From the NCBI RefSeq assembly GCF_947036865.1, contig NZ_CAMQSF010000006.1, positions 1-64,000 of the forward strand: DNA of 64,000 bases, in the 5' to 3' direction. This stretch comes from an uncultured Caulobacter sp. (lineage in GTDB: Bacteria; Pseudomonadota; Alphaproteobacteria; Caulobacterales; Caulobacteraceae). The notes beneath the pieces are model-generated. The model was given only the letters and a program-made list of their open reading frames with translations. It was not told the origin of the DNA and searched no databases. Shown here in pieces: positions 8,057 to 19,831 of the stretch (positions are counted from its first letter, which is position 1; each line of letters opens with the position of its first letter). Both the position numbers and the translations under genes were made by a program.

Positions 8057-9556
8057 GTGATCAAGGACGCGGAAGCCGCGCGCGAGCAGGAAGTCGCCGC
8101 CTGGTTCAGCCAGCGGGCCGAAAGCACGATCGAGACCTCGTGCGCCCGCGTGTTCCTGATCGGCGGCTCGGCGTTCAAGGTCAAGCGGCCCGTCGACTTC
8201 GGCTTTCTCGACTACTCGACGCTGGAGCTGCGCCGCTGGGCCCTGGAGCGCGAGCTGACCTTCAACCGCGCCGCAGCGCCGGACATCTATCGCGAGGTCA
8301 AGCGCCTGACGCGCGCCGCCGACGGCGGCATCGAGATCGACGGTGAGGGCGAGATCGTCGAGTACCTTCTGGAGATGCGCCGCTTCGACCAGTCGGGCGT
8401 GCTGGCGACGCAGCCCTGGGCGATCGACGACGCGCTCGAGGATTCGCTGGGCCGCACGGTGGCCCGCTTCCACGCCGGGGCATCCCCGCGCCCGCAAGGC
8501 GGCGGCGTGTCGGCCCTGGGCTACACCATCCGCTCGAACGCCAACCTGCTGCGCGGCCTGGCGCCGCGTCTGGGCCGGCAGGCGGTCGAGCGCCTGGTCC
8601 ACGAGACCGACATCGCCCTGGAACGCCTGGGTCCGTTGCTGGACGGCCGCGCCAAGGAGGGCTTCGCCCGCCACTGTCACGGCGACCTGCACCTGGGCAA
8701 CATCCTGATCGAGGACGGCCAGCCGATCCTGTTCGACTGCATCGAGTTCAACGACACCCTGTCGGACATCGACGTGCAGTACGACCTGGCCTTCCTCTTG
8801 ATGGATCTGGATTTCCGCCGCCGGCGCGACGCCGCGGGGCGGGTGCTGAACGCCTATCTCGACGAGGCCGCCCGCGTGTTCGGCGACGGGCTGTGGACCG
8901 GTCTGGCGGCCCTGCCGCTGATGCTCAGCGTGCGGGCGGCCGTGCGCACCCACGTGTGGGCCTATACCGGCGACGACGAGGCGGCGCGGGCCTATCTGCA
9001 GACGGCGTTGGAGCATCTGGCGCCGAGGCCCGTCAGCCTGGTGGCGGCCGGGGGGCTGTCGGGCTCGGGCAAGTCGACCTTCTCGCGGGTCTGCGCGCCC
9101 GGCCTGGGCGCGGCGCCCGGCGCGGTGGTGCTGCGCACCGACGAGATCCGCAAGCGCCTGTGGGGCGTTCCGTCCCTGCAGCGCCTGCCGCGCGAGGCCT
9201 ACACGCCCGAGACCAGCGCCAAGGTCTATGACCAGCTGTTCCACGACGCGGCGCTGTGCCTGAAGGCCGGCCGCTCGGTGGTGCTGGACGCGGTGTTCCT
9301 GAAACCCGAGGAGCGGGCGCGAGCCGAGGCCCTCGCCCGCGAGGTCGACGTCGCCTTCCAGGGCGTCTGGCTGGAGGCGCCGCCCGAGGTGCTGCGCGCC
9401 CGCGTGGCCGCCCGCGTCAACGACGCCTCCGACGCCGACGTGGCGGTGCTGGAAAGCCAGCTCGCGCGCGACGCCGGCGAGATCGGCTGGCGCAAGGTCG
9501 ATACCGTCAGCGCCTTCGAGGACGAGGCCCGGGCTCTGGCCGAGGCGATGGGGTAG
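8057..9556 (+). CDS. Aminoglycoside-phosphotransferase-like plus P-loop kinase fusion
   Basis: A 499-residue protein starting at GTG 8057. The N-terminal 330 residues are APH/choline-kinase-like, with HCHGDLHLGNIL (Brenner motif, catalytic Asp) and FDCIEFND (metal-binding Asp). The C-terminal 165 residues are an AAA/zeta-toxin-like P-loop kinase with GLSGSGKST (Walker A), RTDEIRKRLWG and VVLDAVFLKPEERARAEALA. The two-kinase arrangement is widespread in proteobacteria as an uncharacterised family; the substrate is unknown and resistance should not be assumed. The gene is monocistronic and ends in a large hairpin. Confidence 0.85.
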   Translation: MIKDAEAAREQEVAAWFSQRAESTIETSCARVFLIGGSAFKVKRPVDFGFLDYSTLELRRWALERELTFNRAAAPDIYREVKRLTRAADGGIEIDGEGEIVEYLLEMRRFDQSGVLATQPWAIDDALEDSLGRTVARFHAGASPRPQGGGVSALGYTIRSNANLLRGLAPRLGRQAVERLVHETDIALERLGPLLDGRAKEGFARHCHGDLHLGNILIEDGQPILFDCIEFNDTLSDIDVQYDLAFLLMDLDFRRRRDAAGRVLNAYLDEAARVFGDGLWTGLAALPLMLSVRAAVRTHVWAYTGDDEAARAYLQTALEHLAPRPVSLVAAGGLSGSGKSTFSRVCAPGLGAAPGAVVLRTDEIRKRLWGVPSLQRLPREAYTPETSAKVYDQLFHDAALCLKAGRSVVLDAVFLKPEERARAEALAREVDVAFQGVWLEAPPEVLRARVAARVNDASDADVAVLESQLARDAGEIGWRKVDTVSAFEDEARALAEAMG

Positions 9557-9602
9557 AGCCTGTCTGTTCGAATGGACTCATTCGAAGCAGATAGACAGGC
9601 TC
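9556..9602. terminator. Long hairpin between convergent genes
   Basis: GAGCCTGTCT (9556-9565) pairs with AGACAGGCTC (9593-9602), continuing with TTCGAATG/CATTCGAA. It overlaps the stop codon of the preceding gene and lies before the convergent kinase gene. There is no T-run on either side, so it may stop both transcripts by structure or only stabilise ends. Confidence 0.6.
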
Positions 9603-9651
9603 GCTTTCAAACATTTAGAGCGTGCTCGCCGCCGAAAGGCCCGGACGGGCT

Positions 9652-11409
9652 CTACGCCGCGCGCCTGCCCGTCGCGGCGGACGCGCCGTCCACCGCCCGC
9701 AGGATGGCCGTGATCAGGTCCAGCGGCTTGACCGGCTTGCCCAGGTGGTCGTCGAAACCCAGGGCCAGGAACCGCTCGCGATCGCCGGTCATGGCCGAGG
9801 CGGTCAGAGCGATGACCGGGATTGCCGGATCGCCCGCGCGCCCGGCGCGGATGGCCTCCAGCGCCGTGATGCCGTCCATCACCGGCATGTTGATGTCCAT
9901 CAGCACGCAGTCGTAGTGCTCCTGCGACATCGCCTCGAGCGCGGCCTGGCCGTGCTCGACGACGGTGAGGGCGACGCCGGTCGGCTCCAGCATGGTGCGC
10001 ACGACCAGCTGATTGACCGCGTTGTCCTCGGCCATCAGCACCTGGATCGGACCGATGTCGCGCTCTTCGGCGGGGGCGGCGTCCGCGGCGTCGGCGGGGG
10101 CGTCGGCCGCCTCGGCCCGGACGGTCAGGACGAAGGTCGCGCCGGGGCCGCCCTTGGCCAGCACCAGGTCGCCGCCGTGCTTGCGGGCGAGGGCGCGCGA
10201 GATCGTCAGGCCCAGGCCGGCGCCGCCGTGGCGGCGCGAGACCGTGTCGTCGGCCTGGGTGAAGCTGTCGAACACCCGCTCGGCGGCGTCGCTCGGCACG
10301 CCGGGCCCCGTGTCTCTGACGGAAAAGCGCAGCGTCCAGGCCGGGCCGTCCTGGCGCGCGTCGAGACGCAGGCGCACCTCGCCGCGCTCGGTGAACTTGA
10401 TGGCGTTGGACGCGAGGTTGGTCAGGATCTGCCGGATGCGCAGCGGGTCGGCGCGAACCCAGGCCGGCGCCGTGGCGTCGATGTCGGCGTGCAGCGACAG
10501 ACCCTTGTGCGCCGCCGCGTCGCGCCAGGCCTCGACCACGTCGGCGACCAGGGCGGACGGGGCGAAGACCTCCGGCGCCAGCTCGACCCCGCCGGCCTCG
10601 ATCCGCGACAGGTCCAAGACGTCGTTGAGCAGGCGCATCAGGTTGTCGCCCGACTTGATCATCAGGGCGACCTGGTCGCGCTGGGCCTGGGTCAGTTTCG
10701 AGCGCGCCAGGGCGTGCGCCATGCCCAGCAGGCCGTTCATCGGCGTGCGCAGTTCGTGACTCGTCACGGCGATGAAGGTCGACTTGGCCCGCGCGGCGGC
10801 CAGGGCGCGCTCATGCTCCTCGCGCAGGCCGCGCGTCAGGGCCGCCATGCGGCGCGCGGCGGCGCGATTGCGCAGGACGACGTTCAGGGTGACGCCGATC
10901 AGCAGGGCCAGCGACCAGCGGGTCGCCTCGGTCAGCGGATCCGAACCGGGCATCAGGAAGAACGGAAAGACGATCAGGCTGGACACCGGCGGCAGCGCGC
11001 TGATCACCAAAAGGGCCAGCGGCTGGTGGCGATACTGCTGGACGAAGACCAGCTGGCCGCACCAGATCGCCACCGCCGCGATCTTCAGCGTATCGGGACC
11101 GCGCAGCCACAGCATGGCCGCCAGCGCCGCCCAGGCGCCGTTGACCGGGATCGAGGCCAGCACGAACAGCGCCCGCTCGCGCCGCGTCGCCGGGCGACCG
11201 CGGCCAAAGCCCCTGACGGCCATATAGGCCAGGCTCTCGGCGGCCAGGAAGCCGGCCAGCCAGACCAGGGCCATCATCGGCCCCAGGCCCAGCTTCACCA
11301 TGATCGCGCCCAGCACGCCCGAAAGAATCCGCGAGGACGTCAGCCGCCGGATGTCGGTGGCGACCTCGTCCAACCGCTCGTCCCGCAAGGTCTCGGCGAT
11401 CCAGCGCAA
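9652..11409 (-). CDS. Hybrid sensor histidine kinase with receiver domain
   Basis: About 585 residues. The N-terminal 190 residues are hydrophobic membrane segments (MVKLGLGPMMALVWLAGFL, ALFVLASIPVNGAWAALAAML and others) with no PAS or periplasmic domain. Then come a phosphoacceptor helix with TSHELRTPMNG (His), HATPase motifs (NLASNAIKFTERG, DTGPGV, GGAGLGLTISRALA) and a C-terminal receiver with LMAEDNAVNQ and acceptor Asp in CVLMDINMPVMDG plus conserved K in HLGKPVKP. The start is uncertain: no ATG fits. TTG 11409 has GGGGGGA seven bases upstream; GTG 11433 is the alternative. It is divergent from the ligase fusion at 11627. Confidence 0.88.
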   Translation of the reverse strand: MRWIAETLRDERLDEVATDIRRLTSSRILSGVLGAIMVKLGLGPMMALVWLAGFLAAESLAYMAVRGFGRGRPATRRERALFVLASIPVNGAWAALAAMLWLRGPDTLKIAAVAIWCGQLVFVQQYRHQPLALLVISALPPVSSLIVFPFFLMPGSDPLTEATRWSLALLIGVTLNVVLRNRAAARRMAALTRGLREEHERALAAARAKSTFIAVTSHELRTPMNGLLGMAHALARSKLTQAQRDQVALMIKSGDNLMRLLNDVLDLSRIEAGGVELAPEVFAPSALVADVVEAWRDAAAHKGLSLHADIDATAPAWVRADPLRIRQILTNLASNAIKFTERGEVRLRLDARQDGPAWTLRFSVRDTGPGVPSDAAERVFDSFTQADDTVSRRHGGAGLGLTISRALARKHGGDLVLAKGGPGATFVLTVRAEAADAPADAADAAPAEERDIGPIQVLMAEDNAVNQLVVRTMLEPTGVALTVVEHGQAALEAMSQEHYDCVLMDINMPVMDGITALEAIRAGRAGDPAIPVIALTASAMTGDRERFLALGFDDHLGKPVKPLDLITAILRAVDGASAATGRRAA

Positions 11410-11626
11410 ATTCGAATCCCCCCGGCGAAGCACCTTCGCCCCGAGGGGACTATCGACTGTTCCCGGACAATAGTCTCGAAAGTGGCGTGCGGCCGATTGG
11501 CGCGCCCTGGTGGAGCAACGGCGGGGGCGGGGTGTTTTCTCGCCTCGGGCGCTGCCGCGTTGCGTGTTGCGACGCACAACGATAGCTTCGCCTGAACAAC
11601 GATAAGAGACCGGGAGACGGGCGCCG

Positions 11627-14581
<2,955 letters not shown>

Positions 14582-14585
14582 ATCC

Positions 14586-14618
14586 TTCTTCCTGGCGAAC
14601 GCCGGGAAGAACGGCTTT
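14586..14618. terminator. Hairpin terminator between convergent genes
   Basis: TTCTTCC (14586-14592) pairs with GGAAGAA (14605-14611), with an inner GGC/GCC, followed by CGGCTTTT. It lies between the ligase fusion and the MBL gene, which end 43 bases apart. Confidence 0.7.
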
Positions 14619-14624
14619 TCGAGA

Positions 14625-15515
14625 TCAAGCCAGCCGGTAGACCGTCTCCAGCCCCGGCTCGCCGTCCGCCACGACTCGCCCCTCGGCGACCAACTGGATC
14701 AGGTGGGCGAGGACCGAGTGGGCGGCGGCCGGGTGCAGGCGGGGATCGACCGCCGCATAGAGGCTGGGCACCATCGTCTTGATCTGGCTGAAGCCGGCGC
14801 CCAGCGCCTCGAGGATCTGCGCCTCGCGCGCGCGGCGGTGAGCGACATAGGCGTCGATGAAGGGAGCGACGTCGCGCACCGGCGCGCCGTGAGTCGGCCA
14901 GAGCGTCTCGAACCCGCGCGCCTTCACCTTTTCCAGGCTGGCGAAATAGTCGCCCATGTTCCCGTCGGGCGGGGTGATCACGGTGGTCGACCAGCCCATG
15001 ATGTGATCGCCGCTGAACAGGGCGTTCTCCTCGCGCAGGGCGAAGCAGACGTGGTTGGAGGTGTGGCCCGGCGTGGTGATCGCCTCCAGCGTCCAGCCGG
15101 GACCCGAAACCACGTCGCCGTCGGCGAGCTCGACATCGGGGCGGAACCGGTCGTCGGCGCCTTCTTCGAGCGCTGGGGCGTCGTTGACGTGGGGCGCGGG
15201 GGCGGGCAGGCCGTGGACCTTGGCCCCGAACGCCTCGGCGAGCGGGTGGGCGAGGGGAGAGTGGTCCAGGTGATGGTGGGTGACCAGCACGTGCGTCACC
15301 CGCTCGCCGGCCAGCGCCGCCTTCAGGGCCTCGAAGTGCTCGGGGAGGTCCGGACCGGGATCGATCACCGCCACCTCGCCGTGGCCGACGATGTAGACGC
15401 CGGTGCCGGTATAGGTGAACGGCCCCGGATTACGGGCGATGATCCGGCGGATCAGCGGCGAGACCTGGTCGGGACGCCCGTACTCGAAGGCCAGCTCGCG
15501 GACGAAGGGGATCAT
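14625..15515 (-). CDS. MBL-fold metallo-hydrolase (LACTB2-like)
   Basis: A 296-residue metallo-beta-lactamase-fold enzyme with the zinc motif THHHLDHS, a TPGHTSNH block, and SGDHIMGWSTTVITPPDGNMGDY, which is typical of the LACTB2/ribonuclease-like MBL subgroup. The remaining metal ligand is in PTHGAP. The C-terminal winged-helix-like part (ILEALGAGFSQIKTMVPSLYAAVDPRLHPAAAHSVLAHL) is also typical. Substrate is unknown; the subgroup includes endoribonucleases and glyoxalase-like enzymes. It is convergent with the ligase fusion. Confidence 0.85.
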   Translation of the reverse strand: MIPFVRELAFEYGRPDQVSPLIRRIIARNPGPFTYTGTGVYIVGHGEVAVIDPGPDLPEHFEALKAALAGERVTHVLVTHHHLDHSPLAHPLAEAFGAKVHGLPAPAPHVNDAPALEEGADDRFRPDVELADGDVVSGPGWTLEAITTPGHTSNHVCFALREENALFSGDHIMGWSTTVITPPDGNMGDYFASLEKVKARGFETLWPTHGAPVRDVAPFIDAYVAHRRAREAQILEALGAGFSQIKTMVPSLYAAVDPRLHPAAAHSVLAHLIQLVAEGRVVADGEPGLETVYRLA

Positions 15516-15584
15516 CGAAGCACTCCGTGAACCGCGGCGCCGGTCTTGCGCCTTAACCCGCCAGTAACCATCGGAGGACCGGCC

Positions 15585-15731
15585 ATGGCGGCGGACGCGG
15601 CGATTTTTGTCTCAAAACGGCTCCAGCGCGCGGCCTTCGCGGTTCTCTGTATCATCCTGGCCCAGTTCGCCCTGGCCAGCTGCCAGCCCGAACCCGCCGC
15701 CATGGCCGCCCGCGAGGCCGGCGCCTATTAA
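15585..15731 (+). CDS. Small possible lipoprotein
   Basis: A 48-residue frame beginning at ATG 15585 with GGAGG seven bases upstream. The sequence has a basic N-terminus, a hydrophobic stretch and LASC at about residue 32, which resembles a lipobox, then a short Ala/Glu-rich tail. The stop overlaps the stop of the convergent DUF442 gene by 4 bases. No homologue is recognised. It is supported by the ribosome binding site and signal-like sequence only. Confidence 0.45.
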   Translation: MAADAAIFVSKRLQRAAFAVLCIILAQFALASCQPEPAAMAAREAGAY

Positions 15732-16132
15732 GGCAGCACGCCCGAGAGATCGTATCCCGCCTCGCGACCCCGCGCGACCAGCGTCTCGCGGTCGTCGCCC
15801 GCCAAGGCCCGGCCCAGCGACCAGGTGATGATCGAGCGGGTGCCCGAGCGACAGAAGGCCAGGACCGGCCCGGTCGCGGCCTCGATGGCGGCCCGAACCG
15901 TCTCGACCTGCTCCGGGGTGGGGCCGCCGCGCACCGGCACGTGCAGATAGTCCAGACCCGCCGCGCGAACCGCCGACTCGATCGCCGCGCCGGGCGGCTG
16001 GCTGGGATCCTCGCCGTCGGGGCGATTGTTGATCACGAGCGCGAATCCCTTCGCCGCGGCCTCGGCGATGTCGGCCTCGCTGACCTGCGGGCTGACGAAA
16101 AGCGCGTCGGTGACGCGTCGAAAATCACTCAT
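15728..16132 (-). CDS. DUF442 (TIGR01244) phosphatase/sulfurtransferase-like protein
   Basis: A 134-residue protein from ATG 16132. It begins with FRRVTDALFVSPQVSEADI and has a Cys-based phosphatase loop FCRSGTRS, in the spacing of the TIGR01244/DUF442 family that is related to dual-specificity phosphatases. Similar domains are fused to Blh MBL proteins in other bacteria, where they take part in sulfide oxidation and detoxification. An MBL protein is encoded two genes away, but in no shared transcript that can be shown. A longer frame to 16243 is present but adds only shadow sequence. Confidence 0.8.
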   Translation of the reverse strand: MSDFRRVTDALFVSPQVSEADIAEAAAKGFALVINNRPDGEDPSQPPGAAIESAVRAAGLDYLHVPVRGGPTPEQVETVRAAIEAATGPVLAFCRSGTRSIITWSLGRALAGDDRETLVARGREAGYDLSGVLP

Positions 16133-16320
16133 GGGACCGCTCGGAAAATGACCACGCGACACCACCTGTCGCGGTCGCATCTTCGCCAGGGCTCGGCTGG
16201 GACGCAATGCCCAGGCGTTGTCGGCCCCGAGATCCGGCGGCAAATTTTACCTGAGTGAAAGTGTGCTCTTGCGGCTCAAGAATTAATGAAATTTCATGAA
16301 ACGCGCACGGAACAGGGGCA

Positions 16321-16337
16321 AGCGTTGCCGTAACGCT
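16321..16337. promoter_or_regulatory. Inverted repeat AGCGTT-N5-AACGCT
   Basis: Perfect 6-bp arms (16321-16326 and 16332-16337) separated by five bases. The core GTT/AAC is shared with the palindrome at 16379, 53 bases away, so both may bind the same regulator. No factor is named. Confidence 0.4.
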
Positions 16338-16378
16338 GGTCGTGTATGGCAATTTTTCGCCAGAACCTTTTCGAAATT

Positions 16379-16392
16379 GTAACGCGCGTTAC
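16379..16392. promoter_or_regulatory. Perfect palindrome GTAACGCGCGTTAC
   Basis: A 14-base perfect palindrome, about 190 bases upstream of the likely TonB-receptor promoter. It is a plausible operator or an upstream activator site. The factor is unknown. Confidence 0.45.
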
Positions 16393-16565
16393 TGTGTTCG
16401 CTGGGGCCGAGATAAGTCTTTTAGAACAGCGGACTAACCCAGGAAGCCCCGCGCCGAGCGAAGCCCCGGCGCCTCGCTGGCGCTCGAAAAACGGCAAAAC
16501 CGGCTCCCCTGTGGCGCTTTTGCGACAGGCCTGGCGCGATATGGATTAAATATTTGCAATGACAA

Positions 16566-16594
16566 TTGACCCTCGCCACGGCGGCCCCCTAACG
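16566..16594 (+). promoter_or_regulatory. Possible housekeeping promoter of the TonB receptor
   Basis: TTGACC (16566-16571) with CCTAAC (16588-16593) at a 16-base spacing resembles the Caulobacter TTGAC / GCTANAWC promoter. It lies in the least GC-rich part of the region. The start point is inferred near 16602, not shown. Confidence 0.4.
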
Positions 16595-16739
16595 TCGCCA
16601 TAACCGGGGGAATGTTTCCGGGACACCAGTGATCTCGTGGCGCCAAAGGGCGGTTTTCCGCTCCAGGCGGGGCAAAGTAACTAGAGGGGTTCTTTGTCCG
16701 CCTGCCGCCCCGCGCCATGTTCAGAGGGGATTGAAGAGC

Positions 16740-19700
16740 ATGATTTCCAAAAACAAGAGCAGCGCTCGCGCGCGTCTGTTGGCGTCGACGCTGCTTGCTG
16801 GCGTGGCCGCCGTAGCCGTCATGGCTCCGGGCTTCGCGTCGGCGCAAAGCTCGGTCGGCTCGGCCTATGGCCGGGTTGCTCCGGGCGCGGTCGTCACCTT
16901 GACCGACGCGGACACGGGCGTGTCGCGGACGGCCACGGCCAACGCCTCGGGCGACTTTAGCTTTGCTGGCCTGGCGCCGGGCTCCTACCGCGCGAAGGTT
17001 TCGAGCGGTGGCGTCGCCGACTTCAGCGTGAGCGCCGGCAACGGTTCGCCGATCAACTTCGTCGACGCCGTTTCGGAAGTCGTCATCCGCGCGTCCAACA
17101 CCGTGAACCCGATCGACGTGAAGTCGGTCGAATCCACGACGATCTTCAACTCCTCGCGCCTGGACGCCCTGCCCGTCGGCCGCAACCTGTCGTCCGTCGC
17201 GCTGCTCGCGCCGGGCACCGTCTCGAACGGCAACCCGGGCGCCTTCGGCAATCTGGTGTCGATCGGTGGCTCGTCGGTCGCCGAAAACGGCTACTACATC
17301 AACGGTTTCGACGTCACGAACCTCTTCAAGTTCGTGTCCTACGCCGATCTGCCGTTTGACGCCGTCGCTCAACAGCAGATCAAGACCGGCGGCTACGGCG
17401 CCGAATATGGTCGTTCGCTGGGCGGCGTGGTGTCGGTGGTGACCAAGCGCGGCACCAACAAGTGGAAGTTCGGCGGTTCGGCTGAATACACCTCCTCCGA
17501 CCTGCGCTCGAAGCCGCGCAACATCCGTTCGATCGATCCGGACGATAAGGCGGACAACTATTACACCGTCTACAGCAGCGACAACACGTTCTCCAATCTG
17601 GACTACAGCATCTATGCCTCGGGTCCGATCATTAAGGACAAGCTGTTCATCTTCGCGCTTTTGAACGCGCAGGATGCGAGGTCGGATACCTACGGCCGTA
17701 CGACCAGCAACCACGTGACGAACACTTCGCCGAAGGGCCTGGTGAAGCTCGACTACTATCTGACGCCGAACCATCACTTCGAGTATACCGGTATCTACAA
17801 CAAGGATACCGATCACCGCAGCTTCTACCAGAACGCCGCCGGCGCCGTTTACACCGGCAAGCACGGGACCAGCACCGGCAACAACGACCTGACCACCGGT
17901 GGCGACGTCAATATCTTGAAGTACAACGGTCAACTGACCGACAGCTTCTCGATCTCCGCGATGTTCGGTCGTCTGAAGAACCTGCAAGGCAAGCTGGATC
18001 CGGCGACGGATAAGCGCGGGACCTGCGTTCGCGCCTATGACTCGCAAGCCAACCGCAGCGCCACCAACTATGTCGGCTGCTACGACGAAAACAACATCAC
18101 CATTCCGGACCTGAACTTCCAGCAGGACACCGACGTCCGCAAGGCGTACCGCTTGGACGCCGAGTGGAACTTGGGTGATCACAAGATCCGGTTCGGCTAC
18201 GACGCCGAAGACTTCAGCTCGAGCCACCGCGGCACCACCTACACCGGCGGCGCCTACTGGCGTCACTACAAGGTCTATGAGGCGGCCGGCCGCACCGTGA
18301 ACGGCGTCCTGCTCCCGACCGGGACGTTCTATGCCCGTCTTTGGAATAACGTGACGGGCTCGGGCATCTACAAGATCAAGAACACCGCCAGCTATATCGA
18401 AGACAGCTGGCAAGCTCTGCCGAACCTGCTGGTGTATGGCGGCCTGCGCTCCGAGTCGTTCAACAACATGAACTCTCAGGGCGTCTCGTTCGCCAAGGCG
18501 GACAAGCTGATCGCGCCGCGCCTGGGCCTGTCCTGGGACGTCAACGGCGACGGCAACACCAAGGTGTTCGCCAACGCGGGCCGCTACTACATCCCGATCT
18601 CGTCCAACACGAACGTTCGCTCGTCGGGCATCGAGTACCGCGAAGAGACCTACTACTACACCACCGGCTTCGACCCGGCGACGGGCCTGCCGACCGGTAA
18701 GGGCGCTCAGATCGGTCCTTACAATCTGAACGGCTCGAAGAGCGCGCCGCTGCCGGAGTCGGTGACCTCGAAGGGTCTGACGCCGATGTTCCAGGACGAA
18801 GTGATCATTGGCGCGCAACATCGCTTCGACACGGGCTTCACCCTGGGTGTTCGCTCGGTCTATCGCGACGTCAAGAACGGCATGGACGACCACTGCTCCA
18901 GGCAGCCGTACGTCTCCTGGATGGTGAGCAAGGGTGTGGCTCAGGCCACCGCCGAGGCGCTGGCCGGCAACATTCCGTCGTGCCAGATCATCAATCCGGG
19001 TAAGGACGTCGTTCTGTCGTTCGACTCCAACAACGACGGCGTCTCCGAGCTCAACACGATCGCGGCGAGCTACTTCCGCCTGCCCAAGTACAAGCGCAAA
19101 TACCTGTCGGTTGAGTTCTTCGGCGACGCGTCGGGCCCGAACTGGTCGGTGAACGGTTCGTACACCCTGTCGGCGAGCCGCGGTAACGTCGAGGGCTACG
19201 TCAACTCGACCCTGGGCCAAGACGACGCCGGCGCGACGCAGGACTTCGACAACGCGCTGTTCGAGGACGGCGCCGAAGGCTACCTGCCGAACGATCACCG
19301 TCACGTGTTCAAGCTGTTCGGCAACTACTCGCCGACCTCCGAGATCACGCTGGGCGGCAACCTGTACGTCGCTTCGGGCGCCCCGCTGAGCTGCCAGGGC
19401 TTCATCCCGCTGGACGACCCGCGGGTTGGCTATGACCGTGGTACTCTGTCCGCTTACTCGGGCTCGAGCTTCTATTGCCTCGGGGCCGACGGGAAGACCC
19501 GGTTGACCAACCGCGGCAGCGAAGGCCGTACCGACTGGATCTACCGCCTGGACGCCAACGTCGCCTACAAGCCGAAGTGGGCTGAAGGCCGAGTCACCTT
19601 CATTGCTCAGGTGAACAATGTGTTCAACCTGCAGGGCGTGGAGATGCTCAACCAGTCGTCGGCGAAGGGCTCGGCGTCTTCGTTCCAGCCGAACCCGAAC

Positions 19701-19766
19701 TACCTGCAACCGATCCGGTATCAAACGCCGCGGTCGCTGCGACTGATCGCTCGCTATAACTTCTAA
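16740..19766 (+). CDS. TonB-dependent receptor, Oar-like with regulatory-like N-terminal domain
   Basis: 1008 residues from ATG 16740. A signal peptide (LLASTLLAGVAAVAVMAPGFASAQ) is followed by a carboxypeptidase-regulatory-like domain (TLTDADTGVSRTATANASGDF, LAPGSYRAKV), then a plug domain (RLDALPVGRNLSSVALLAPG, NGYYINGFDVTNL, KTGGYGAEYGRSLGGVVSVVTKRG) and a beta-barrel with many aromatic strands, ending in LIARYNF with the terminal Phe typical of outer-membrane barrels. This order fits Oar-type receptors. Substrate is unknown. The codon use is less GC3-rich than the neighbours (many GGT, CGT, AAC), which suggests high expression. Several TonB-like domains are encoded nearby at 1-122 and 48111. 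Confidence 0.93.
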   Translation: MISKNKSSARARLLASTLLAGVAAVAVMAPGFASAQSSVGSAYGRVAPGAVVTLTDADTGVSRTATANASGDFSFAGLAPGSYRAKVSSGGVADFSVSAGNGSPINFVDAVSEVVIRASNTVNPIDVKSVESTTIFNSSRLDALPVGRNLSSVALLAPGTVSNGNPGAFGNLVSIGGSSVAENGYYINGFDVTNLFKFVSYADLPFDAVAQQQIKTGGYGAEYGRSLGGVVSVVTKRGTNKWKFGGSAEYTSSDLRSKPRNIRSIDPDDKADNYYTVYSSDNTFSNLDYSIYASGPIIKDKLFIFALLNAQDARSDTYGRTTSNHVTNTSPKGLVKLDYYLTPNHHFEYTGIYNKDTDHRSFYQNAAGAVYTGKHGTSTGNNDLTTGGDVNILKYNGQLTDSFSISAMFGRLKNLQGKLDPATDKRGTCVRAYDSQANRSATNYVGCYDENNITIPDLNFQQDTDVRKAYRLDAEWNLGDHKIRFGYDAEDFSSSHRGTTYTGGAYWRHYKVYEAAGRTVNGVLLPTGTFYARLWNNVTGSGIYKIKNTASYIEDSWQALPNLLVYGGLRSESFNNMNSQGVSFAKADKLIAPRLGLSWDVNGDGNTKVFANAGRYYIPISSNTNVRSSGIEYREETYYYTTGFDPATGLPTGKGAQIGPYNLNGSKSAPLPESVTSKGLTPMFQDEVIIGAQHRFDTGFTLGVRSVYRDVKNGMDDHCSRQPYVSWMVSKGVAQATAEALAGNIPSCQIINPGKDVVLSFDSNNDGVSELNTIAASYFRLPKYKRKYLSVEFFGDASGPNWSVNGSYTLSASRGNVEGYVNSTLGQDDAGATQDFDNALFEDGAEGYLPNDHRHVFKLFGNYSPTSEITLGGNLYVASGAPLSCQGFIPLDDPRVGYDRGTLSAYSGSSFYCLGADGKTRLTNRGSEGRTDWIYRLDANVAYKPKWAEGRVTFIAQVNNVFNLQGVEMLNQSSAKGSASSFQPNPNYLQPIRYQTPRSLRLIARYNF

Positions 19767-19804
19767 GCGCCGCGACTGGTCGAAAGACATCAAGCGTAAA
19801 ATGG

Positions 19805-19831
19805 AATGGCGGGCGAAAGCCCGCCATTTCT
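19805..19831 (+). terminator. Rho-independent terminator of the TonB receptor
   Basis: AATGGCGGGC (19805-19814) and GCCCGCCATT (19819-19828) form a perfect 10-bp stem with a GAAA loop, followed by TCT. It starts 39 bases after the stop codon. Confidence 0.85.

Larger units (their letters stand above)
16133..16739. other. Long regulatory intergenic region before the TonB receptor
   Basis: The 607 bases hold no convincing gene. Two inverted repeats stand out: AGCGTT-N5-AACGCT (16321-16337) and GTAACGCGCGTTAC (16379-16392), the latter a perfect 14-bp palindrome. A GC-rich structured stretch follows at 16450-16495. A possible promoter is at 16566-16594, giving a leader of roughly 140 bases. A 67-codon frame at 16346-16549 exists but shows no protein-like features. 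Confidence 0.6.

Noticed and set aside
16346-16549. A 67-codon frame upstream of the TonB receptor
   Set aside because: No ribosome site or recognisable protein features; it overlaps the palindrome and a structured GC-rich stretch.
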